A stretch of DNA of 7,015 nucleotides from Lachnospiraceae bacterium (GCA_017553665.1 JAFZKM010000238.1:1-7015), one strand, 5' to 3'. Shown: positions 1 to 6,475, counted from the stretch's first letter. The notes: generated from the sequence alone by a model not told the origin. Numbers and translations are program-made.

Positions 1-10
1 GATTTATTTG

Positions 11-16
11 TACAAT
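11..16 (+). promoter_or_regulatory. Possible -10 element of the malE promoter
   Basis: TACAAT lies 8 bases upstream of the operator core at 25-38. This roughly matches the amylase promoter, where 5 bases separate the -10 from its operator. A matching -35 would fall before position 1, so the promoter cannot be confirmed here. The call rests on the analogy and on a one-mismatch fit to TATAAT. Confidence 0.35.
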
Positions 17-24
17 TTGATCGC

Positions 25-38
25 TGGTAACGTTTCCA
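25..38. promoter_or_regulatory. LacI-family or cre-type operator upstream of malE
   Basis: TGGTAACGTTTCCA is a near-perfect palindrome centred on CG, with one mismatched pair; the symmetry extends one base each side (CTGG...CCAG, 24-39). The central AACGTT with inverted flanks is typical of LacI/GalR-family operators. It differs at one base from the perfect palindrome at 6401-6414 in front of the amylase gene. Read on the minus strand it also fits the loose CcpA cre pattern TGNAANCGNWNNCA, so the sequence alone does not separate a dedicated maltose repressor from CcpA. Its place just after a putative -10 suits repression by blocking initiation. Confidence 0.8.
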
Positions 39-80
39 GTCGGTTTTTCCGATTGCGAACGATATCATAGATATTATATC

Positions 81-86
81 AGGAGG
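81..86 (+). promoter_or_regulatory. Ribosome binding site that sets the malE start
   Basis: AGGAGG is a full anti-SD complement. An in-frame ATG at 87 directly abuts it and is too close to be used. The ATG at 96 is 9 bases away and begins a canonical signal peptide (MKKITRV), so 96 is taken as the start. Confidence 0.9.
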
Positions 87-95
87 ATGCTTTTT

Positions 96-2018
96 ATGAA
101 GAAAATTACAAGAGTTCTGGCTCTGGTTCTTGCGCTTGTAATGGTTCTTTCTCTCGCTGCATGCAGCAAGAAGACCAACACGGGTGACAATACCGGAGAC
201 AAGACCAACACCGGCACAACCGACACCGGCAAGACTGATTCAGGCAAGACCGATTCAGGCAAGACCGATGCGGGCAGCACAAACACAGTTCAGTATGAGT
301 ACGACATCACCATCTGGTGCCCCGAGAAGGAAGTTCCTTTAAGAAAGCAGCAGGTTGAGGCTTTCAACGCTTCCAATACCGACGGCATTAAGTTCAACGC
401 AGCTGTTGAGGCTGTTTCCGAGGCTGACGCTGCTACACAGATGATCACTGACGTTGAGGCAGGCGCTGACCTGTACAACTTCGCTCAGGACCAGATCTCC
501 AGACTTATCGTTGCGGGCGCTCTCTTAAAGCTCGATGACGAAGCAGCTAATTTCGTAAAGACCAGCAACGATGACGGCGCTGTTGCAGCTGTTACTTCGG
601 GCGATGCTCTTTACGGATTCCCGATCACTTCCGATAACGGCTACTTCCTTTTCTACGACAAGAGCGTTGTAAGCGAAGAGCAGGCTAAGACCGTTCAGGG
701 CGTTATCGATGCTTGTAAGGCAGCAGGAAGAACATTCGCGGCTCCTCTTAAGAACGGCTGGTATGTAGCAGGCTGGTTCTTCGGCACAGGATGCGACAGC
801 ACATGGGAAGCTGATGAAGACGGCAACTATGTAGGACTTAACGATACATTCAATTCCGATAAGGGACTCATCGCGGCAAAGGGTATCTACCAGATCACAT
901 CCAGCGGTGTTTGGGTTGATTCGGATCAGATCTCTGCATTTGATGCAGCCATCCCCGCAGGCGCGCTTGTATGCGGACCTTGGGCAAACGGCGAAGCAAA
1001 GCAGATCCTTGGTGACAACCTCGGCGCAGCTAAGCTTCCTACCTACACTGTAGACGGCAAGACCTATCAGATCGGTTCCTTCTGCGGATCCAAGATCCTC
1101 GGCGTAAAGCCCCAGACAGACGGAACAAAGGCTATCTGCCTTACCATTCTTGCTGAGTACTTATCCGGCAAGGAGTGCCAGTTACAGAGACTTCAGAACG
1201 CAGACCTTCAGTGGGGTCCTTCAAACCTTGAGGCTCAGCAGAGCCCTGAGATCCAGGAGATCCCCGGCCTTGTAGCTCTTGCAGCTCAGGCTCCTTTCGC
1301 TAAGCCTCAGGGCACCGTTAGCGGTAAGTGGTGGGATATCGGAAACGCGCTCGGCGCAGGTATCGGCGAGTCCGACGGTTCCGACGCAGCCCTTAAGGCT
1401 CTTCTTCAGAACTATGAGGATCAGTGCCGCGCAACCATCAACATGACTTCCGATGAGAAGGAAGCATGGGGTGTTGTAGGTTCCTTCCTTGATTCCAACT
1501 GGTCAAATGACTACGCTATGAACAGAGTTCCCGAGACCGGCGACGAGACCTATTATTCCGACGCTCTTGCTCTTAAGGCAGGCGACGAGTTAAAGGTACG
1601 CCAGGGCGGCGGCTGGGACGTCAACTTCGGCGGAGACGGAAAGCGTGACGGCGCTAACCTCGCTGTTGAGGCAGACGGCTACTACTTCGTTAAGTTCGTT
1701 GTTAACGCTGACAAGACCGAGGCTTCTCTTACTCTTGAGAAGACCAGCTATCTTGAGTGGGGCGTTGTAGGCGCGTTCCTTGATTCCGGCTGGAATAAGG
1801 ATTATGAGATGTCCATCCAGGAAGACGGTATCACTTATGTTCTTGAAGGCGTAGAGCTTAAGGCCGGCGATGAGTTCAAGGTTCGTAAGGCTCATTCATG
1901 GGATATCAACTACGGTGCTGACGGCGCAAGAGACGGCGCTAACCTTGCGGTTACCGAGGACGGTACTTACACCATCACCTTCGATTCGACCACAGGCATC
2001 ATCACCTTCACAAAGTAA
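96..2018 (+). CDS. malE: Maltodextrin-type ABC transporter substrate-binding lipoprotein with two C-terminal repeat modules
   Basis: This 640-residue protein is the likely extracellular receptor for maltodextrins, passing ligand to MalF/MalG. Residues 1-22 form a lipoprotein signal peptide (MKK..., hydrophobic core, LAAC) with the lipidated Cys at 23. Residues 24-67 are a Thr/Asp/Gly/Lys-rich linker containing GKTDS-type repeats. Residues about 70-450 have the length and pattern of a family 1 extracellular solute-binding protein (opening DITIW, then an E/D-rich ligand-binding lobe). Residues about 455-550 and 552-640 are two similar modules opening WGVVG and sharing LKAGDE, KVR, WD(V/I)N and RDGANLAV; they look like beta-sandwich starch-binding modules of the X25 or SusE/SusF type. 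Ordinary MalE proteins are near 400-420 residues, so this one has about 190 extra. Lysine is coded almost only by AAG, consistent with high expression. Substrate is inferred from malF, malG and the amylase; the family call is firm, the exact sugar is not proven. Confidence 0.88.
   Translation: MKKITRVLALVLALVMVLSLAACSKKTNTGDNTGDKTNTGTTDTGKTDSGKTDSGKTDAGSTNTVQYEYDITIWCPEKEVPLRKQQVEAFNASNTDGIKFNAAVEAVSEADAATQMITDVEAGADLYNFAQDQISRLIVAGALLKLDDEAANFVKTSNDDGAVAAVTSGDALYGFPITSDNGYFLFYDKSVVSEEQAKTVQGVIDACKAAGRTFAAPLKNGWYVAGWFFGTGCDSTWEADEDGNYVGLNDTFNSDKGLIAAKGIYQITSSGVWVDSDQISAFDAAIPAGALVCGPWANGEAKQILGDNLGAAKLPTYTVDGKTYQIGSFCGSKILGVKPQTDGTKAICLTILAEYLSGKECQLQRLQNADLQWGPSNLEAQQSPEIQEIPGLVALAAQAPFAKPQGTVSGKWWDIGNALGAGIGESDGSDAALKALLQNYEDQCRATINMTSDEKEAWGVVGSFLDSNWSNDYAMNRVPETGDETYYSDALALKAGDELKVRQGGGWDVNFGGDGKRDGANLAVEADGYYFVKFVVNADKTEASLTLEKTSYLEWGVVGAFLDSGWNKDYEMSIQEDGITYVLEGVELKAGDEFKVRKAHSWDINYGADGARDGANLAVTEDGTYTITFDSTTGIITFTK
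228..272 (+). repeat. Three tandem 15-bp repeats in the malE linker
   Basis: Units start at 228, 243 and 258. The first two differ by one base (GGCAAGACYGATTCA) and the third ends GATGCG. They encode GKTDS, GKTDS and GKTDA in the flexible spacer just after the lipid anchor. Copy number of such in-frame repeats can vary by slippage without breaking the frame and would change spacer length. Confidence 0.9.
1455..2015 (+). repeat. Tandem duplicated C-terminal module within malE
   Basis: Two similar coding segments begin near 1455 and 1749; their leading Trp codons (1467 and 1758) are 291 bases apart. Matching blocks, in order, are WGVVG(S/A)FLDS, a second Trp 11 residues on, DY.M, LKAGDE(L/F)KVR, WD(V/I)N(F/Y)G, DG.RDGANLAV and a final Y/T-rich strand. 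Module 2 is shorter, with 86 residues from its leading Trp to the C-terminus, while the leading-Trp-to-leading-Trp period is 97. The conserved Trp residues (458, 469, 507; 555, 566, 602) are candidates for sugar-stacking or core positions. The relation to X25 or SusE/SusF-type starch-binding domains is recognised from pattern, not from a search. Confidence 0.85.
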
Positions 2019-2042
2019 TCTTATCTCTTAGAGTTTTATTCA

Positions 2043-2069
2043 GGGTTGGGGCGGTTTTCGCTCCAACCC
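2043..2069 (+). promoter_or_regulatory. Intergenic stem-loop between malE and malF
   Basis: Arms GGGTTGGGGCG and CGCTCCAACCC form an 11-bp stem with one G-U pair around a 5-base GTTTT loop. What follows (GATTGTTGT) is a poor U-tract, so complete termination is unlikely. Stem-loops in this place in binding-protein-dependent operons commonly protect the malE transcript or attenuate read-through, making the binding protein more abundant than the permeases. That role is inferred here. Confidence 0.75.
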
Positions 2070-2126
2070 GATTGTTGTAAAAAACGGGCAATTGACACTA
2101 TTGGGTACGGGAAAGGTTGAAAACTT

Positions 2127-3557
2127 ATGGGAAATAGCGCAGAACAAGTTCATAGTGTGAATCCGGCTATACCCGAGTCGGCGGGACTGTTCAAATCCTT
2201 TATCAGGGGAGATATCTGGACAAAGCTCTCCGCAGTTATCATGGGTACCGGATGCTTTGCCAGGAAGCAGATCGCAAGGGGTGTGATCTTCCTTTTTTTT
2301 GAAGGACTGTTTATCTGGTACATGATCTATCACGGAGCATACTGGATCTCCATGCTCCCCTCGCTCGGTAAGGTAGGACCTACCAAGGAAGTTGTTAAGG
2401 TTCTCGGACGTACGACCGAGCAGGTTACTTACAATGACAATTCGTTCAAAATACTGCTCTACGGTATTTTGACTGTATTTCTTATCATCGCTTTCATTTT
2501 TACCTGGGCTTCGAACATAAAGGCAGCTTACGACGCGCAGGAAAAAGAAGCGCAGGGTAAGAAAGTAAATACATTCAGAGACGATCTCCGCTCACTGGTT
2601 GACGAGAAGTTCTACAAGACACTGCTTACTCTTCCCATGATCGGAATTACGGTATTTACCTTTATGCCGATCGTCTTTATGATCCTGATCGCGTTCACCA
2701 ACTTTGACGGCGCGCATGACGGATACATAACCAGCCTTTTCCACTGGGTAGGTTTTGAGAATTTCAAGACCATGTTCTCGACCGCGAGCGGATCGGGTTC
2801 CATTTCCTATCTCGGCACGTTGCTCCGGGTTCTCGGATGGACCATTGTCTGGGCAATAATCGCGACCTTCAGTAACTATATCCTCGGAATCCTTGTTGCT
2901 CTTATGATCAATAAGAAGGGCATCAAATTCAAAAAACTCTGGCGTACGATCCTTGTTATGACGATCGCTATTCCGCAGTTCATTTCGCTCTTGTACGTTG
3001 CGAAGCTCTTCGATCAGGACGGACTTGTAAACGCTCTGCTGCTGAACTGGGGATGGATCGATAAAGCGATCAATTTCTGGGGAGAACCGCTGTCTGCCAG
3101 GATCCTGGTATTGGTACTCAACCTCTGGGTCGGCATCCCTTCTCTGATGCTGATCGCCACCGGTATCCTGATGAATATCCCGTCGGATCTCTATGAGGCG
3201 GCGAGAATAGACGGAGCTACTCCTTTCCAGCAGTTCAGATTTATCACGATGCCTTACATGCTGTTCGTTACGGCACCTTACCTGCTCACCAGCTTTACGG
3301 GCAATATGAATAACTTCAATGTTATCTACCTGTTGTCGGGAGGAGGTCCTATCAACACGAAAGCACCGACTTCGGCCGGCGGCGTCGGAAAGACGGACCT
3401 GCTGATCACATGGCTGTTCAAGATCACGACCGGAACAGAGTCGCTGTACTATTTTGCTTCGGTTATAAGTATCGTGCTGTTCGTCATTGTTACCGCGTTT
3501 ACCCTGACTGTTTACAACAGGCTCGGGTCCAATAAGAATGAGGGGGATATGGCATAA
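2127..3557 (+). CDS. malF: Maltodextrin-type ABC transporter permease, MalF-like
   Basis: This 476-residue inner-membrane subunit would form half of the sugar channel with MalG. About eight membrane segments are visible, near residues 51-74, 108-128, 165-191, 230-260, 271-295, 325-347, 376-392 and 440-463. The cytoplasmic EAA loop that docks the ATPase is clear at about 357-376 (EAARIDGA, ending in MP). The N-terminal part (residues about 28-60, GDIWTKLSAVIMGTG...) is an extension seen in many clostridial MalF proteins. The segment joining membrane segments 1 and 2 is only about 30 residues, far shorter than the large P2 loop of E. coli MalF. The start has a modest GGGAAAGG site about 10 bases upstream. 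An 8-T run at 2293-2300 lies inside the gene but the frame is intact. It follows malE after 108 bases and overlaps malG by one base. Confidence 0.92.
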   Translation: MGNSAEQVHSVNPAIPESAGLFKSFIRGDIWTKLSAVIMGTGCFARKQIARGVIFLFFEGLFIWYMIYHGAYWISMLPSLGKVGPTKEVVKVLGRTTEQVTYNDNSFKILLYGILTVFLIIAFIFTWASNIKAAYDAQEKEAQGKKVNTFRDDLRSLVDEKFYKTLLTLPMIGITVFTFMPIVFMILIAFTNFDGAHDGYITSLFHWVGFENFKTMFSTASGSGSISYLGTLLRVLGWTIVWAIIATFSNYILGILVALMINKKGIKFKKLWRTILVMTIAIPQFISLLYVAKLFDQDGLVNALLLNWGWIDKAINFWGEPLSARILVLVLNLWVGIPSLMLIATGILMNIPSDLYEAARIDGATPFQQFRFITMPYMLFVTAPYLLTSFTGNMNNFNVIYLLSGGGPINTKAPTSAGGVGKTDLLITWLFKITTGTESLYYFASVISIVLFVIVTAFTLTVYNRLGSNKNEGDMA

Positions 3558-4429
3558 TGGCAAAAGAAAAAAACAGTCTTGGCATGAAAGCCAAAACCCG
3601 GATCTCTAACGGAATAATATATCTTATACTGATAGCCATGAGCATTGTCTGGCTGGCTCCCTTTGTGTGCATCGTTCTGCAGTCGTTCAGAGTGGAGAAG
3701 ACCGGCCAGGTAGGCTATGTTATCCCCAAGCAATGGGGCCTTCAGAACTATATCAATCTCTTTAACCCCGAGCTCTGCGATTTCTCGATATGGTTTAAGA
3801 ACACGCTCATTATTTCACTGGTCGTAGCCGTAGTTAACACATTTATGGTACTGTGCATGAGCTATACGCTTTCGAGATTCCGTTTCAAGATGCGTAAGGC
3901 ACTGATGAAGTTCATGCTGGTCATCGGCCTGTTCCCCGGCATTCTCGGAATGCTGATCCTCTACTGGATCCTTAAGGATCTGGGCCTGACCCAGGAGAAC
4001 GCGGTCCCCGGACTTATACTTGTTTATACGGCGTCATCCGGTATGGGATATTACATCTCAAAGGGCTTCTTCGATACGATCCCGATGTCTCTCGATGAGG
4101 CGGCCAGGATCGACGGCGCAAACAGGATGCAGGTATTCTTCAAGGTTATCATGCCTCTTGCGAAGCCTATCGTTATCTATACCGTACTTACAGCCTTCAT
4201 GGGACCCTGGGCAGACTTCCTGTTCGCTCGATTCATCTCCTTCGGTAATCCTAAGGGCATGAACGTAGCCGTAGGTCTGTGGTCATGGCTGTCACGTGAC
4301 CAGATCGGATCCAGATACACGATGTTCTGCGCGGGCGGCGTACTCATCGCGATCCCTATCACGATACTCTTCATGTGCCTGCAGAGGTACTATGTTGAGG
4401 GTGTTACTGGCGGATCGGTTAAAGGATGA
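3557..4429 (+). CDS. malG: Maltodextrin-type ABC transporter permease, MalG-like
   Basis: This 290-residue permease pairs with MalF to form the membrane channel. Six membrane segments are visible, near residues 19-41, 83-105, 114-139, 149-170, 204-226 and 255-276. The EAA motif sits at about 181-200 (EAARIDGA, ending in MP). The C-terminus (QRYYVEGVTGGSVKG) is the usual MalG tail, which in E. coli MalG reaches into the substrate path. The length is normal for the family. The ATG overlaps the malF stop as TAATG, with AGGGGG at 3541-3546 ten bases upstream, indicating translational coupling. No ATPase gene follows, so a MsmX/MalK-type ATPase encoded elsewhere is presumed to energise the complex. 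Confidence 0.94.
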   Translation: MAKEKNSLGMKAKTRISNGIIYLILIAMSIVWLAPFVCIVLQSFRVEKTGQVGYVIPKQWGLQNYINLFNPELCDFSIWFKNTLIISLVVAVVNTFMVLCMSYTLSRFRFKMRKALMKFMLVIGLFPGILGMLILYWILKDLGLTQENAVPGLILVYTASSGMGYYISKGFFDTIPMSLDEAARIDGANRMQVFFKVIMPLAKPIVIYTVLTAFMGPWADFLFARFISFGNPKGMNVAVGLWSWLSRDQIGSRYTMFCAGGVLIAIPITILFMCLQRYYVEGVTGGSVKG

Positions 4430-4496
4430 CGCGCGGTTCACGGTCATGCCGAAGTGGTTTTGAGGTATGACTACATTATGAAAAAGTATACAAAGT

Positions 4497-4522
4497 GCCC
4501 GTGGCGGAATACCGCCACGGGC
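4497..4522. terminator. Bidirectional intrinsic terminator between malG and the amylase gene
   Basis: A perfect 11-bp GC-rich stem (GCCCGTGGCGG / CCGCCACGGGC) closes on an AATA loop. The plus strand continues GTTATTGTCTTT. The minus strand continues ACTTTGTATACTTTTT. Both are T-rich, and the hairpin sits between the 3' ends of two convergent genes, so it can serve both. CAAAG at 4491-4495 and CTTTG at 4531-4535 are also complementary and could extend the structure. Confidence 0.88.
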
Positions 4523-4544
4523 GTTATTGTCTTTGAGAAAATCT

Positions 4545-6347
4545 TTATCTGAGTATTGCTGAGCTCTGCGCGGGCAGCGTAAGCACCGTTCCCTCCAGCG
4601 ATACGTCCTTGTGATCTATCGCCATTTCACAGTAAACCGCGGCGGTCACTTTGGCTGAAGCCGTATTGAACAGTGATGTTATCGGGGAACCGTCCGTGAA
4701 GCAAAGCGCCCCGAGATCGACAGTCACCGTGCTGCCGGTAGTGTTGTGGAATACGGCGACCGCGCTGCCGTTAAGCGTCGATACAAATCCGCCGGCCTTG
4801 GAGCCTTCGATCTTAAGCGCGTGATACTCGCCTGAAGCTATTTCGGGATTTGCCTTGCGGATGAGGATCAGCTGTTTGTAGTGGCTCAGCAGGCTGTCGG
4901 ATCTGCCGATCTGCTCGGCAACGGTTCCGTTCGACTGTTTATCCTTTTCAAACGTCGTCCCTACGGGATCCTTAACGGTATCGCCGTCGCCCCAGAGCAT
5001 CGCGAGACGCCGGTTCGAGTCGGTGTTCGCGGAGCCGCGGGAGCCCTTCATTCCGATCTCTTCGCCGTAGTAGATGAAGGATGAACCCGGATTCAGAAGA
5101 TAGAGGGAGGCGCCCATTTTGGCGTAGCCGGTGATGTTCGTGAGGTAACCCGCGGCGCGGTCCATATCGTGATTCGCAATGAATGAAACGAGCGAAGCGG
5201 ATGAACGCTTTTCGCGGATATTGCCCAGATAATACTCAATGTAGGAGGTGTAGGTATTTACATCTCCTTTTTTTGCGGCGGAGGCGATCATTCCTTCGGC
5301 CTGCGCCATGGAGAAGTTGAAGCAGTCGAGCGCGGGTTCGTAATTAAGAACAACGGAATCAGCGTCCCATACCTCGGCAACCGTATAGACATCCGGGTTG
5401 ATCGCGCGCAGATCGTTCATGTAGCGCACCCAGAACTCGCCGCTGCGTTTGTTTTCGCCGAAGTAGATGTATTTTGCCGCGTCGAAGCGGAAACCGTCGA
5501 CGCCGATATCCTCAAGGTAATATCGTGCCACCTCGAGCATCGCGTCATATACGGCAGGATTGTCGTAATTCAGTTCCGGCATGTCGCCGCTGAAATTGCA
5601 CTCGTAAAAGTGATCGGAACCCTGTATGCGCTGGAATGAACGTCCGCCCTCGGAACCGGTCGCGTTCCAGGTATAGAAATCGTAGTAGGGGCTTGCGGTA
5701 TCACCGGTGGCGTGAGCGTTCTTAAAATCGACGAACCAGTCGTTGTATTTGCCGGTGTGATTGATGACCAGGTCGAGGATAAGCTTGATCCCGCGGGCTT
5801 CGCAGAGATCGGCGAGCTCTTTTAAGTCATCCATGGTGCCGAAATCATCGTCGATCTTGTAGTAGTCGGTCGTATCGTATTTGTGATAGGAGGGCGACAT
5901 GAATATCGGCGAGAGCCAGATGCCTTCCACTCCGAGGCTCTTGCCGGATTTCGGATCGCCGTCGTTCAGATAATCGATGCGGTTGATGATGCCCCGCAGA
6001 TCACCGATGCCGTCGCCGTCCGAATCGGAGAATGAGCCGACGAAAATGTGGTAGAATACTCGTGAATTATCGGCAGAAGTAAGAGCGGCGTAATCGGAAA
6101 GGTCCACATCCCGCACGAGGTATTCGCCGGAAGCATCAACTTCACCGCCCGAAGAAGCTGAGCCGGGATCGGTATCGGGAGTGGGCGTCGCCGTGCTCAG
6201 ATCCGTCCCGGAAGGAGCGGATGTCGGTGCGCTTGTAATGTCCGGATCCGTATCGGTTTTACCTTTTTTGCATCCGATAAGACCGATGGTCAGAGTCAGG
6301 ACACAGATAACGCAAAAAAAACGCTTAAATGTCGAAAAATTCTTCAT
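4545..6347 (-). CDS. Extracellular alpha-amylase-family (GH13) lipoprotein
   Basis: This 600-residue surface-anchored glycoside hydrolase probably cuts alpha-1,4-glucan in starch or maltodextrin. Residues 1-25 are a signal peptide with lipobox LIGC and Cys26; residues 27-70 are a Thr/Ser/Pro/Asp spacer. The GH13 barrel starts near residue 95. Visible motifs are a calcium-loop-like DSDGDGIGD at 108-116, region I DLVINH at 192-197, region II GFRFDAAKY with nucleophile Asp289, region III VAEVWD with acid/base Glu325, and region IV NHD with Asp394 as transition-state stabiliser. All catalytic residues are present. The last 90 or so residues look like the C-terminal beta domain, and no separate starch-binding module is seen. 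The pattern recalls GH13 subfamily 36 lipoprotein amylases, but subfamily and product range (amylase, neopullulanase or related) are not settled. Start 6347 is chosen over an upstream in-frame ATG at 6374 because GAGGGCGG lies just before it and the signal peptide begins there. Confidence 0.92.
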   Translation of the reverse strand: MKNFSTFKRFFCVICVLTLTIGLIGCKKGKTDTDPDITSAPTSAPSGTDLSTATPTPDTDPGSASSGGEVDASGEYLVRDVDLSDYAALTSADNSRVFYHIFVGSFSDSDGDGIGDLRGIINRIDYLNDGDPKSGKSLGVEGIWLSPIFMSPSYHKYDTTDYYKIDDDFGTMDDLKELADLCEARGIKLILDLVINHTGKYNDWFVDFKNAHATGDTASPYYDFYTWNATGSEGGRSFQRIQGSDHFYECNFSGDMPELNYDNPAVYDAMLEVARYYLEDIGVDGFRFDAAKYIYFGENKRSGEFWVRYMNDLRAINPDVYTVAEVWDADSVVLNYEPALDCFNFSMAQAEGMIASAAKKGDVNTYTSYIEYYLGNIREKRSSASLVSFIANHDMDRAAGYLTNITGYAKMGASLYLLNPGSSFIYYGEEIGMKGSRGSANTDSNRRLAMLWGDGDTVKDPVGTTFEKDKQSNGTVAEQIGRSDSLLSHYKQLILIRKANPEIASGEYHALKIEGSKAGGFVSTLNGSAVAVFHNTTGSTVTVDLGALCFTDGSPITSLFNTASAKVTAAVYCEMAIDHKDVSLEGTVLTLPAQSSAILR

Positions 6348-6351
6348 AAAT

Positions 6352-6359
6352 CCGCCCTC
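6352..6359 (-). promoter_or_regulatory. Ribosome binding site that sets the amylase start
   Basis: GAGGGCGG on the minus strand has its AGGG core 7 bases before the ATG at 6347. The alternative in-frame ATG at 6374 lies upstream of this site, has no comparable site of its own, and would add nine polar residues (MIIHHEGGF) before the signal peptide. Confidence 0.8.
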
Positions 6360-6400
6360 ATGGTGTATAATCAAAATGACAAAATGGGTTATTGTTTTGC

Positions 6401-6414
6401 TGGAAACGTTTCCA
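6401..6414. promoter_or_regulatory. Perfect palindromic LacI-family or cre-type operator of the amylase gene
   Basis: TGGAAACGTTTCCA is a perfect 14-bp palindrome. It begins 5 bases downstream of the amylase -10, so it covers the expected transcription start and bound protein should block initiation. It matches the malE operator at 25-38 in 13 of 14 bases. It also fits the loose cre pattern TGNAANCGNWNNCA, departing from the stricter TGWAARCGYTWNCW at the third base, so CcpA remains a possible binder. It sits 61 bases before the HD-GYP start codon and could in principle affect that gene too. Confidence 0.88.
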
Positions 6415-6419
6415 CGAAA

Positions 6420-6448
6420 AGTATAGCACCAATCGCCCTTATTTTCAA
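6420..6448 (-). promoter_or_regulatory. Sigma-A-type promoter of the amylase gene
   Basis: On the minus strand TTGAAA (6443-6448) and TATACT (6420-6425) are separated by exactly 17 bases. Each hexamer has one mismatch to the consensus. The expected start near 6413 would give a leader of about 65 bases. The operator at 6401-6414 overlaps that start. Confidence 0.88.
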
Positions 6449-6475
6449 CATATACATTTATGCGGGGGTTTGCAG

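Noticed and set aside
61..80. GATAT...ATATC inverted repeat just before the malE ribosome binding site
   Set aside because: Only 5 A/T-rich pairs around a 10-base loop; not stable enough to claim as a regulatory structure.
228..272. Short tandem repeats considered as a CRISPR-like array
   Set aside because: The units are directly contiguous, 15 bases long, in frame and encode GKTDS peptide repeats; no spacers exist.
1590..1895. 101-codon minus-strand open frame within the malE repeat modules
   Set aside because: It has no ribosome binding site or recognisable features and mirrors the strongly biased codons of malE.
2092..2097. TTGACA, a perfect -35 hexamer, in front of malF
   Set aside because: No -10-like sequence lies 16-19 bases downstream (the region reads GGTTGA), and a start there would fall on or after the malF ATG.
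2293..2300. Run of eight T in malF as a possible frameshift
   Set aside because: The frame continues unbroken with normal MalF features on both sides, so there is no sign of an error or programmed shift.
2592..3563. 323-codon open frame on the minus strand within malF
   Set aside because: Its product is rich in Arg, Asp, Gln and His with no domain pattern. It is the antisense shadow of malF, whose own frame has clear membrane segments and an EAA motif.
4881..5084. Plus-strand open frame within the amylase gene
   Set aside because: It is the antisense shadow of the catalytic domain, and the amylase frame is intact with all catalytic motifs.
6451..6456. TATACA as a -10 for the HD-GYP gene
   Set aside because: No recognisable -35 is found 16-18 bases upstream, and it is only 19 bases from the start codon; too weak to list as a promoter.
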